A stretch of 38,076 nucleotides of DNA from Bacillus sp. 522_BSPC (GTDB lineage: Bacteria; Bacillota; Bacilli; Bacillales; Cytobacillaceae), in NCBI RefSeq assembly GCF_001076885.1, contig NZ_JVDT01000009.1, positions 1 to 38,076 of the forward strand, given 5' to 3'. Below, piece by piece: positions 9,922-18,332 of this stretch. Both the position numbers and the translations under genes were made by a program. Under the pieces are notes generated by a model. It did no database searches and had not been told where the DNA came from. It worked only from the letters and a program-made list of their open reading frames with translations. Numbering within the stretch: the first letter of the stretch is position 1; each line of letters starts with the position of its first letter.

Positions 9922-11134
9922 TTAACGGAGGCTTCTCATGAGTTGAGCAAACTTGTGGGAAGCTTCTTTTTTCATTTCTTGGGTTACATGGAGATAAACA
10001 TTTTTTGTGATTTGATCATCGGAATGTCCTAGTCTGTCCATGATCTGTTCGAGTGAAACACCAGCTTCCGCTAGAAGCGAAGTGTGTGTATGTCGCAAAG
10101 AATGCGGTGTTAACTCTTGGTTAAGACCTGCAATTCTAAGTAGCCTAGCCATTCTGTTTTGTACTGTCTTGATAACAATAGGGTAACCGTATTGTCGTTC
10201 CATTTTAGCAAAGATAAAGTCCTCATTATGGTAAGAATTCTCTAACCGCTTGATAACCTCATCTTGAACATTTTTATGTTCCTTCAAAGCGTCTATTTAC
10301 CTCTTCATCGACAATGATTTTTCGTCGTGATTTTCTGGTTTTTGGTGTGACTAGCTGATATTCAAGAGTATTATTATTTGGATTGTAATACGTTTTAGTG
10401 ATGCTAATCGTATGGTTTTTAAAATCAACATCTTTCCATTTAAGAGCAACTAACTCTCCAACTCTGATTCCGGTGTATGACAGGATAAGGAACATCAAGT
10501 GGTCTAACTCAAGCCCCTGTTCATTAGCGACCTTTAGAAACAGAAATAACTCTTCTTTTTCAAGGTATTTCGGAACTTCTTCTTCCTCCAATTGTTCAAT
10601 GGTTTTTTTATCTTTTTTAAGATAAGCATACTCTGTTGGGTCTTTTTTAATTATCTCCATTTCTAAAGCTTTTCGGAAAATCATTCTCCCCGTTCGATGT
10701 ATTCCCTCCATTGTGCTATCAGAATAACCTTTTTCTTTTAAATCATTTAAAGCATCCTGATATTTCTTCCTTGTTATGTCCTTTAATTTTAACTGAGCGA
10801 AATAGGGCATCAATTTACCTATTTCATGTAGTCTGACACGTATCGTTCCCGGCTTCACATCTTTTGAGTCTCTATAGATAGTAAGCCATTCTGTTGAAAA
10901 GGCACTGAAGGTTTGCTTAGTTTCTTCAACATTTATTCCTTCTTCTACCTCATAAATAAGAGTAGCAGCAGCAGCTTCAGCTTCTTGCTTAGTCCTAAAA
11001 CCCCCTTTGCCTTTTTGTTTACGTTTACCTGTTACTGGATCAATTCCAATATCAATCATAAAAGCCCATTTGGAACCACAGGTACATTTTTTCCTTTTGC
11101 ACTTGCACCCTCTTCTGTAAATGTGTCCTTTCAT
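9922..11134 (-). pseudogene. Tyrosine integrase next to the left att, frameshifted
   Basis: Two overlapping frames together make one phage-type tyrosine recombinase of about 400 aa. The first frame (11134 to 10274) gives the Cys-rich N-terminus with CxCx5CxC, the SAM-like core-binding domain and the first catalytic arginine (TGIRVGEL). The second (down to 9922) gives HSLRHTH, LGH and the nucleophile tyrosine in VYLHVT. Aligning with the intact integrase at 12538-13749 puts a single extra base near 10288-10297: removing one A restores V-N-D-A-L-K, matching V-I-D-T-L-M. It is probably the original integrase for the groEL site. A sequencing error cannot be excluded, but no such lesion is seen in the core genes. 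Confidence 0.85.
9928..9972 (+). terminator. Plus-strand terminator inside the integrase 3' end
   Basis: A stem of about 17 bp starting at GAGGCTTCTC, with G-U wobbles and loop GAGC, is followed by TTTTTT on the plus strand. It would stop groESL transcripts before they run antisense through the integrase. The stem is built from the last codons of the integrase gene. Confidence 0.65.
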
Positions 11135-11359
11135 TTCACTAAGTGACCTCTCTTTCCTTTTTATTTAGGTTACTAAAATGTCATTATGCCCAATTTATAC
11201 ACTTTTCTTCGCAAGTGCATGGAAAGGTAAATGAAAGGGATGATAGTAAAGGTGAATGTTTAACCCAAATGATTACAATTTTTGTATAATTAATTTGAAA
11301 ATAGTGACTGTTAAAAAGGTGAAGGGATAAGATTAAACTATTAATAGGGGGATGATTAC
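11135..11359. other. Intergenic stretch with a candidate promoter
   Basis: This is the divergent interval between the integrase remnant and the next gene. A TATAAT at 11285-11290 lies 70 bp before the ATG at 11360, with no good -35. The ribosome site AGGGGG is at about 11346-11351. Confidence 0.35.
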
Positions 11360-12406
11360 ATGGAAGACTTTCCGTTACTAAAATCAATTTTATTTCCAAA
11401 AGAATATGAGTATGAATTGAGCGAGAAATTATTCAGTGATATTTGGCAAAATTTAGGTAAACCAAAGGAGTTAACAGATGGAAATGAGATTTTCAATGTT
11501 CTAGATGATGTAATAGAGAAAAGTAAGGGCTATGTCATTTTGGATCATTTTTCTCATATCAACTATGATAATATTCACAGTATTAAATATGAAGATCCAT
11601 ATACTTATATTTATTGGAAAGATAATAATACATATAGAGAAAAATACTTAAAAAGAACAATTAATGAAGATGAGATGATGTTTTGGCAAATGGACGGATA
11701 CGCTACTTATTCATATATGATGCTTCATATTCAAAAAATTAAATTCATAGAGCTAGGTAGCCATTTGGTAATTATTTTTTTATTAAACTTAATACCTTCA
11801 AAACAAGTTAAAAAAACACTTTTGAAATCAGGCAACGAGTTAATTTCAGAAGAAAATAATAAGAATGATTTGTACAAGGAAATTATGTTTTGGGAAGGTG
11901 ATAAGGAACAATGTAAAAAGCATATTGCAATTGTAAATAACCTACCTTACTATTCTTGTCTCGTTCAGCCAAAAGAAGGCTGTTTCGATACCGTTATATC
12001 AAAAAAAATACTATTAAATGAAACAATAAATGAGATATATGAACGTATGCAAAAAGTTCGTTCTACTCTTTTATCATTAAATGATTATGAGTATGACGAC
12101 TTATTTTCACAAGGGAACACAATCAGAAGGATATTAGAATATGCATTGAAATTCTTGTGTATATATAGAAGTATAGAATTAAATATTGATGAAAAATATG
12201 GTCATATAAAATTAGGGGAACTTAGAAAAGAAATTAATGCAAGATACGATACGATTAGCATTACACAAGGGTTGGTTAACATAGCAAATGAACTATCGCA
12301 TGATTCAGGTGAAGTTTTTAGTAAAGAGGAAGTTGTTGGATTTTGGGAAGATGTAAATGGCTTATTAGAACAAGTAAAGGAAATTTTGTTAAAGAATGTA
12401 GATTAA
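11360..12406 (+). CDS. Unrecognised 348-aa protein, possible HEPN-like C-terminus
   Basis: I do not recognise this gene. The protein is acidic, without signal peptide. One hydrophobic stretch (about residues 128-145, FIELGSHLVIIFLLNLI) could be a buried helix or a membrane segment. The C-terminal 110 residues are all-helical, with RRILEYALKFLCIYRS, then KLGELRKEIN and NIANELSHDSG. This pattern recalls HEPN-type helical domains often found at the ends of defence proteins, but the canonical R-x4-6-H is not clear. It stands alone between two integrase genes and is codirectional with neither, so it is probably cargo. Codon use is AT-rich like the rest of the island. Confidence 0.55.
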   Translation: MEDFPLLKSILFPKEYEYELSEKLFSDIWQNLGKPKELTDGNEIFNVLDDVIEKSKGYVILDHFSHINYDNIHSIKYEDPYTYIYWKDNNTYREKYLKRTINEDEMMFWQMDGYATYSYMMLHIQKIKFIELGSHLVIIFLLNLIPSKQVKKTLLKSGNELISEENNKNDLYKEIMFWEGDKEQCKKHIAIVNNLPYYSCLVQPKEGCFDTVISKKILLNETINEIYERMQKVRSTLLSLNDYEYDDLFSQGNTIRRILEYALKFLCIYRSIELNIDEKYGHIKLGELRKEINARYDTISITQGLVNIANELSHDSGEVFSKEEVVGFWEDVNGLLEQVKEILLKNVD

Positions 12407-12537
12407 AAAATCAGGCTGTTTTTTAGACCTTTTAATCTAGGTGTCTACCTGTTATTTCTTATTTCACTCCCTGATTTTGTGTAATAGAAATTGCATAATT
12501 TTTATGTAGATTTAAAGCAAAGTGGTAGCACTTTGCT
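12407..12537. other. Structured 3' region between the unknown gene and the intact integrase
   Basis: AAAATCAGG at 12407-12415 is complementary to CCTGATTTT at 12470-12478, with a smaller hairpin (TAGACCT and AGGTGTCTA, 12424-12447) inside. This may be a branched terminator for the upstream gene; no long T tract follows. Confidence 0.35.
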
Positions 12538-12543
12538 TTAAAT
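12510..12543. repeat. Perfect 15-bp inverted repeat at the integrase stop
   Basis: ATTTAAAGCAAAGTG (12510-12524) is exactly complementary to 12529-12543, with loop GTAG. It spans the integrase stop codon. No T tract follows on either strand, so it is not a standard terminator. Confidence 0.6.
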
Positions 12544-13749
12544 AAGACTACTCATTAAATTACTAAATTTATCAGAGGCCTCTCTTTTCATTTCGTGTGT
12601 AACATGGAGATATACCTTTCTGGTAACTTCATCATCGTGATGACCTAATCTATCCATAATTTCCTCCAACCCAACTCCTGCTTCTGCAAGAAGTGATGTA
12701 TGCGTATGGCGAAGAGAGTGCGGAGTTAGTCTTAAATTTAAAACAGTCTTCTTTAATGATCGGTCCATTCTACTTTCAACAAATTTAACTAGGATAGGAT
12801 AGCCCGGATGACGGTAAACATTAGCAAATACATAGCCTTTGTCAAGGTAGGAGTCACCTAGATGATTAATTAACTTTTCTTGTTCCTCCTTATGTTTCAT
12901 TAATGTATCAATAACTATATTATCTATCGCAATTTTACGCCGTGAACTTTTTGTCTTTGGTGGAACCAATTGGTACTTTTTTGTGTTGTTATCCGGGGTA
13001 TAAGATGTTTTGGTAATATGAATTGTTTGTTTATTAAAATCTATATCCTTCCACTTGAGTGCAACTAATTCGCCAACACGCATTCCTGTGTATGATAAAG
13101 TTGTGAAAATGGCATTATCCATAAAGAGTCCCTTTTTTCTCACAGTATTTAAGAATAACGCAAGCTCTTCTTTTTCAAAGAATGCAGGTAATTCTTCTTC
13201 ATCTGATTCAATAATAATTTGCTCATCTTTTTTAATATAAGCATTTGTTGTTGGGTCTATTTTAAGCATTTTTTTACTAACAGCCATTTTAAAAATCATT
13301 TTTGCAGTAGTATGGACCCCTTCAATTGTACTTCTAGAAAAATCTTGATCTTTTAAATCATTTAATGCGGATTGATACATTTCTTCTGTGATGTTTTTAA
13401 GCTTTATAGAGGCAAAGTAAGGCAATAACTTTTTGATGCTGTATTGTCTTAGACGAATGGTTCCGGGTTTGGGTCCATTTCTTTCGATATAAAGTGGTAA
13501 CCAATCGTTAGCCCATTCTTTGAATAATATATCTGATTCTTTAATAAATGTACCATGGTTTACTTCCGTAATTAGTGCGGCTGCTGCTGCCTCAGCGTCT
13601 TGTCTTGTTTTAAAGCCACTCCCAAATTCTTGCTTTCTTTTACCTGTCTCTGGATCTTTTCCAACGTCAATTACAAAAGACCACATCTTTCCGCAAGTGC
13701 AATTGTTAGGAAGACACTTGCAACCTCTTTTTCTATAATGTCCTTTCAT
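12538..13749 (-). CDS. int: Tyrosine recombinase (phage-type integrase), intact
   Basis: This 403-aa site-specific recombinase cuts and rejoins DNA through a 3'-phosphotyrosine. Residues 9-20 hold a CxCx5CxC cluster in the arm-binding domain. The core-binding domain follows at about 75-170, and the catalytic domain has R224 (TGMRVGEL), basic residues near 266-272, H344 and R347 (HSLRHTH), H370 (RLGH) and Y380. The set is complete, so the enzyme should be active. Its start overlaps the stop of the excisionase-like gene by a few bases, with GAGAGG upstream, so the two are coupled. It is clearly related to the broken integrase at 9922-11134 but well diverged from it. Which att site it uses is unknown. 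Confidence 0.93.
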   Translation of the reverse strand: MKGHYRKRGCKCLPNNCTCGKMWSFVIDVGKDPETGKRKQEFGSGFKTRQDAEAAAAALITEVNHGTFIKESDILFKEWANDWLPLYIERNGPKPGTIRLRQYSIKKLLPYFASIKLKNITEEMYQSALNDLKDQDFSRSTIEGVHTTAKMIFKMAVSKKMLKIDPTTNAYIKKDEQIIIESDEEELPAFFEKEELALFLNTVRKKGLFMDNAIFTTLSYTGMRVGELVALKWKDIDFNKQTIHITKTSYTPDNNTKKYQLVPPKTKSSRRKIAIDNIVIDTLMKHKEEQEKLINHLGDSYLDKGYVFANVYRHPGYPILVKFVESRMDRSLKKTVLNLRLTPHSLRHTHTSLLAEAGVGLEEIMDRLGHHDDEVTRKVYLHVTHEMKREASDKFSNLMSSLI

Positions 13750-13751
13750 AA

Positions 13752-13985
13752 TTATTGATGAACCTCTCTTTTCACTTTAAGCTGATTAATCCATTGCTTA
13801 AAGTCTGCTTTTTCTACTCTTTTTGATGTGCCAATTGAAAAATTTGGAAGACCGCCATGTTCAACATTTGTTTGTAATAACTCATAAATTCTTCTTCTTG
13901 AAATCCCAAGAAATTGTGAAATATGAAGTGCTGTCAGGGTATCGGGTAACGATTCCCAAGTTGTATATTTATTCGTTTTTTCCAT
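13752..13985 (-). CDS. xis: Excisionase-like MerR/HTH_17 DNA-binding protein
   Basis: This 77-aa protein carries a short winged helix-turn-helix of the excisionase type (LHISQFLGISRRRIYELLQ, about residues 20-38), then a wing and a basic end (FKQWINQLKVKREVHQ). Such proteins bend DNA at att arms and direct the integrase toward excision, or act as small regulators. GGAGG lies 10 bp upstream of the ATG. It is cotranscribed with the overlapping intact integrase. The assignment rests on size, HTH pattern and position. Confidence 0.75.
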   Translation of the reverse strand: MEKTNKYTTWESLPDTLTALHISQFLGISRRRIYELLQTNVEHGGLPNFSIGTSKRVEKADFKQWINQLKVKREVHQ

Positions 13986-14041
13986 AGAAAGAAAACCTCC
14001 AGTTATTAGTTTGTTTTGTTATATTTCTTAATTGTTGTTAT

Positions 14042-14060
14042 GAATTTACCGGTTAAATTC
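14042..14060. promoter_or_regulatory. Palindrome upstream of the excisionase gene
   Basis: GAATTTA and TAAATTC flank CCGGT, giving a near-perfect 19-bp palindrome 57 bp upstream of the xis start. It is a candidate operator. It is part of a roughly 53-bp sequence (14048-14100) that recurs in diverged form at 27487-27538, also upstream of a recombinase operon. Confidence 0.5.
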
Positions 14061-14153
14061 TGAAACATTATAGCTTCGGATTTTGGTCATTTTAAGTATC
14101 TAGTGAAAATAATTTCAAATATTTTATGTTGTTATAGCCATTTGGAATAGGAA

Positions 14154-14182
14154 TTTAGTAATTGTAAGGAAAATGGTATAAT
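14154..14182 (+). promoter_or_regulatory. Promoter of the restriction operon
   Basis: An extended -10 TGGTATAAT lies at 14174-14182, with TTTAGT 17 bp further upstream (14154-14159). It is 110 bp before the helicase ATG, so the leader is long; I see no riboswitch-like fold in it. Confidence 0.6.
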
Positions 14183-14291
14183 TTAGCTATAAAAGAGTTG
14201 GTGTAGGATGTTTTAGAGAAGACTTATTATTTTTGAACTCTACCTGAAATGTTGGAAAAGGGGATTTTTGATTCGAAGGAGCGCGTTAATT

Positions 14292-17200
14292 ATGCATAAA
14301 GGCATTATCGATAATAAGCAAACGGGTCTAGTTGGGGATGTGCTTAAAGAACATATTAGTAATGGAAGTAAAATATCAGTCGCAGCAGCTCACTTTACAT
14401 TATATGCATTCGTTGAATTGAAGAAAGAACTCTCTAAAGTGGATGAATTTAGATTCATTTTTACAGAGCCAGCATTTATAGACAATAAAGACTTCAATAA
14501 AATGCAAATCGAAAAAAATGAAGCTTTGTTGTATGGTGTGGATGAAGAACACAAATATAAAATGGAACTAACGCAAGGTTATATTGCAAGAGAGCTAGCC
14601 AAATGGTTAAGATCCCACGCTAATTTTAAATCCGTAACAAAGCAAAAAATACAAGGCGGCCTATATCATGTGGAGAATAAGGATGGGAGCCAAATAGGAT
14701 TAGTTGGCGGAGCGCCTTTCTCTAGCGCAGGTCTTGGATATAGTAATTCATCTAGTATGTACATAAATAATATTATCGTTGATAATGAATCGAACCATCA
14801 GCTACTAAAAAATTTTGAAGCAATTTGGCAAAATGCAGTTGCTTTACAAGGTGTTAAAGAGCAGATCATAGAGCGAATTGAGTCGTTATATCAAGAAAAC
14901 TCACCTGAGCTTATTTATTTTGTTACCTTATACAATTTGTTTAAAGAATTCTTAGAGGGTGCAAAGGACTTTGATGCCTTACAGTCAAAGACTGGATTCG
15001 AAAATACACTGATTTGGAATAAGCTTTACGATTTTCAAAAAGATGGTGTAGTAGGAGCGATTAATAAAATTGAAAATCATGGTGGCTGTATAATTGCTGA
15101 TAGTGTGGGTCTTGGTAAGACATTTGAAGCATTAGCAGTCATTAAATACTATGAGTTAAGAAATCACCGAGTACTTGTGTTAGCACCCAAAAAGCTTAGA
15201 GAGAACTGGTCGATCTATCGACTAAACGATAAACGGAATATTTTATCAGAGGATCGTTTTTCCTACGATTTATTAAACCATACTGATTTATCAAGAGAAT
15301 CTGGGTACAGTGGAGATATCAACCTCGAACACGTTAATTGGGGAAATTATGATTTGATTGTGATTGATGAATCTCATAATTTTAGAAACAATGAAGCGCG
15401 CAATGATCGAATAACAAGATATTCTAGACTGATGTCAGATATTATTCGTGCTGGGGTAAAAACCAAAGTGTTAATGCTATCTGCAACTCCTGTAAACAAT
15501 AAATTAGATGATTTAAAAAACCAAATTGCATTTATTACTGAGGGTGACGATGCAGCTCTTAATACTTCAGCCAATATTAAAAACATTTCGCATACCATTC
15601 GAGTGGCTCAGTCACAATTCAATAAATGGAGTAATTTATCAGACGAAGAGCGGACTACGGATCGTTTATTAGATATGCTAAGTTGGGATTATTTCACTTT
15701 ACTTGATTCATTAACTATCGCTAGATCTCGTAGACATATAGAGAAATACTATAATATGAATAATATTGGTAAGTTCCCAACACGATTGAAACCAGAGAAT
15801 AAGAAAATACATATTGACAAAAAAGGTGAGTTTCCAGCTCTTGAGAAGATAAATAATGATATATTACGTCTTCGATTGGCTGTTTATTCTCCTATGCAAT
15901 ATATTTTGCCACGTATGAGAACGACATATAGTGAGAAATACGATACAAAAGTGGCCAATGGACAAGTATTTCGACAAACAGATCGTGAAAGTAACTTAAT
16001 ACATTTAATGAAATCGAACTTATTAAAGCGATTAGAAAGTTCTGTTCATTCTTTTTCATTAACACTTGATAGCATCATTTTCAATATTAATTCTTTCATT
16101 GAAAAAATTGAGAACTACACTCCTGCTACAGATACAACAAATGATATTATGGATGTTGATGTAGAAGATCCAGAATTAGAAGATGCTCTCATTGGTTCGA
16201 AAGTAAAAATATTATTAAAAGATGTAGACTTAGTTCGTTGGAAACAAGATTTGCTTTATGACAGAGAAATCCTTGCTAACTTATTATCGTATGCTAAAAA
16301 AGTTTCACCTCTAAGAGATGAGAAATTATTAATTTTAAGAGAAGAAATCAAGCAGAAAATTGAGAATCCAATTAATGAACAAAACAAGAAAATACTCATA
16401 TTTACAGCGTATGCAGATACAGCTAAATATTTATATGAGAATTTACATAAATGGATTCTTCAATACTTTGACATTCACACTGCACTGGTAACTGGTTCAG
16501 ATAATCCTAAAACAACATTAAAAATAAAGAAAGTGGATTTTAATAGTATTTTAACTAACTTTTCCCCACTTTCTAAAGAAAGACAAAAAGTAATGCCTGA
16601 TGTACAAGGGGAAATTGACATATTAATCGCAACGGACTGTATATCTGAAGGGCAAAACTTACAGGATTGTGACTATTTAATAAACTACGATATCCACTGG
16701 AATCCAGTCCGAATTATTCAGAGATTTGGGCGAATTGATCGACTGGGAAGTAAAAATGAAAAAATCCAACTTGTCAATTACTGGCCTTCTATTGAACTGG
16801 ACGAATATATCAACTTAGTTGGTAGAGTTAAAGACCGGATGACCATTCTTGATATCTCTTCTACAGGCGAAGAAAATGTGATTGCCGAAAACAGTAATGA
16901 GATGAAGGACTTAGAGTACCGTCGAAAACAGTTAGAGAAGTTGCAAGACGAGATCATCGATTTAGAAGATATATCAGGCAACATTTCACTTACGGACTTT
17001 ACAATGGATGATTTCAGGATGGACTTGTTGAACTATATGAAAAAGAACGAAGAGATTGTGAAAAATACACCATTAGGATTATTTAGTATTACAACAAATA
17101 GGAATGAGAAACTTCAAGACGAAATTCAAAAAGGTATTATTTTTTGTTTAAAGCAAATTAACAACTTCACTGCTACTGATGAAAAAAATGCACTTCATCC

Positions 17201-17531
17201 CTATTATCTAATATACATGAAGGAAAATGGAGAAGTACTTTACAATCATGTTCATGTGAAAAAAATATTAGACTTGTACCGCTCATTATGTCACGGTCAA
17301 GATGGTGTAGAGGAACATTTATATAATGCATTTTATGAGGAAACAAAAAACGGAAAAGAGATGGATACGCACAAAGAATTACTAGAAAACGCGACAAATG
17401 AGATTGTCGGAAAAATGGACGAGCAATCAACTTTAAATATATTTAGTCTCGGCAATCTAGATAGTCTCGTAACAAGTGCCAATACTAGTTTACAGGATTT
17501 CGAAATTATCTCATATTTGTTTGTAAAGTAA
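14292..17531 (+). CDS. PLD-like/SNF2-type helicase of a restriction operon
   Basis: This is a superfamily 2 DNA translocase of 1079 aa. The N-terminal 180 residues resemble a phospholipase D-type domain: an ISVAAAHFTLYAF strand, then HVENKDG and GGAPFSSAG in place of the usual HxK and GSSN motifs, so catalysis is doubtful. The helicase core follows with Walker A ADSVGLGKT, motif II DESHNF and motif III LSATPVNN. The C-terminal lobe has LIATDCISEGQNLQDCD and motif VI QRFGRIDRLG. I chose ATG 14292, with GAAGGAG at 14275-14281; an upstream TTG at 14268 would contain that site. It leads an operon with a DUF4391-like gene, mod and res, so it is probably an accessory motor of the restriction system. 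Confidence 0.85.
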   Translation: MHKGIIDNKQTGLVGDVLKEHISNGSKISVAAAHFTLYAFVELKKELSKVDEFRFIFTEPAFIDNKDFNKMQIEKNEALLYGVDEEHKYKMELTQGYIARELAKWLRSHANFKSVTKQKIQGGLYHVENKDGSQIGLVGGAPFSSAGLGYSNSSSMYINNIIVDNESNHQLLKNFEAIWQNAVALQGVKEQIIERIESLYQENSPELIYFVTLYNLFKEFLEGAKDFDALQSKTGFENTLIWNKLYDFQKDGVVGAINKIENHGGCIIADSVGLGKTFEALAVIKYYELRNHRVLVLAPKKLRENWSIYRLNDKRNILSEDRFSYDLLNHTDLSRESGYSGDINLEHVNWGNYDLIVIDESHNFRNNEARNDRITRYSRLMSDIIRAGVKTKVLMLSATPVNNKLDDLKNQIAFITEGDDAALNTSANIKNISHTIRVAQSQFNKWSNLSDEERTTDRLLDMLSWDYFTLLDSLTIARSRRHIEKYYNMNNIGKFPTRLKPENKKIHIDKKGEFPALEKINNDILRLRLAVYSPMQYILPRMRTTYSEKYDTKVANGQVFRQTDRESNLIHLMKSNLLKRLESSVHSFSLTLDSIIFNINSFIEKIENYTPATDTTNDIMDVDVEDPELEDALIGSKVKILLKDVDLVRWKQDLLYDREILANLLSYAKKVSPLRDEKLLILREEIKQKIENPINEQNKKILIFTAYADTAKYLYENLHKWILQYFDIHTALVTGSDNPKTTLKIKKVDFNSILTNFSPLSKERQKVMPDVQGEIDILIATDCISEGQNLQDCDYLINYDIHWNPVRIIQRFGRIDRLGSKNEKIQLVNYWPSIELDEYINLVGRVKDRMTILDISSTGEENVIAENSNEMKDLEYRRKQLEKLQDEIIDLEDISGNISLTDFTMDDFRMDLLNYMKKNEEIVKNTPLGLFSITTNRNEKLQDEIQKGIIFCLKQINNFTATDEKNALHPYYLIYMKENGEVLYNHVHVKKILDLYRSLCHGQDGVEEHLYNAFYEETKNGKEMDTHKELLENATNEIVGKMDEQSTLNIFSLGNLDSLVTSANTSLQDFEIISYLFVK

Positions 17532-17542
17532 GGATGGTGAAA

Positions 17543-18319
17543 ATGGCTACATCACTCTTCTATCAAGTTATTGGATTAGATTCAAAGCTTGAAGCTCTCA
17601 ATAAAAAGTTAGATAAAAAGATGTTTTATGATTATGCTGATTTAAACAAAAAAGAAAAAAATGTCATAACAAAATACATTGATCGGATTGAGTTAGCGTA
17701 CCTGCTAACTCCTTCCACTATTAATATCCAACCATTCATAAACGAAGATATACATTACGAAGGTGTTACGTTTATAACTGTTCGGCTAAGAGAGGAAGCA
17801 ACCGAAAAACAAGTAGCAATTGTTGAAGAAGTAATTCATGGAGCTTTACCTAACCCAGTAGTCATTGTCTTTCATTTAAAAGAGAAATTGCTTGTAAGTA
17901 CTTGTATGAAACGCTTAAACAAAGTTGACAAATCCAGTGTTGTGTTAGGTGATATTCATCGAACCTCTTGGTTAAAGTTGGAACATGATACTAAAATACA
18001 AAATCAGTTTATTAAGACAATCCATGTACCAAATTTAAATTTTAATAATTTTTTTGTGTTTTACAAAGATATAGACCTAGCTGTAGAAGCATCTCAAAAT
18101 GCTGAAACTATAGGTAGTTATCATATTGAAAGAGATCATCAAAAACACGACCAACGACAAAGGATTATTCAGCAAATAAAGGACTTAGAGCTGGAGATAA
18201 CAAAGTTAAAATCGGCTATCAAGAAAGAATCACAATTCAATAAAAAAGTGGAATTAAATGTTAAAATCCAACAATTTAAAAAGCAGACTGATCAATTGAA
18301 AGAAGAATTAGTTTTGTAA
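17543..18319 (+). CDS. DUF4391-like protein of the restriction operon
   Basis: This is a 258-aa soluble protein of unknown function. The N-terminus (IDRIELAYLLTPSTINI, then ITVRLRE and IVFHLKEKLLVSTCMKRLN) and the C-terminal charged coiled coil (about residues 200-258) match my recollection of DUF4391 proteins, which recur beside type III mod/res genes and SNF2 helicases. ATG 17543 has AAGG nine bases upstream; ATG 17534 in the same frame is adjacent to that site and less likely. It lies 11 bp after the helicase stop and 13 bp before mod. It may be a connector or specificity-related subunit; no catalytic motif is visible. Confidence 0.7.
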   Translation: MATSLFYQVIGLDSKLEALNKKLDKKMFYDYADLNKKEKNVITKYIDRIELAYLLTPSTINIQPFINEDIHYEGVTFITVRLREEATEKQVAIVEEVIHGALPNPVVIVFHLKEKLLVSTCMKRLNKVDKSSVVLGDIHRTSWLKLEHDTKIQNQFIKTIHVPNLNFNNFFVFYKDIDLAVEASQNAETIGSYHIERDHQKHDQRQRIIQQIKDLELEITKLKSAIKKESQFNKKVELNVKIQQFKKQTDQLKEELVL

Positions 18320-18332
18320 AGGAGAAATTCTC

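Noticed and set aside
14268-14291. TTG 14268 as the helicase start
   Set aside because: The strong ribosome site GAAGGAG lies inside that extension and fits ATG 14292.
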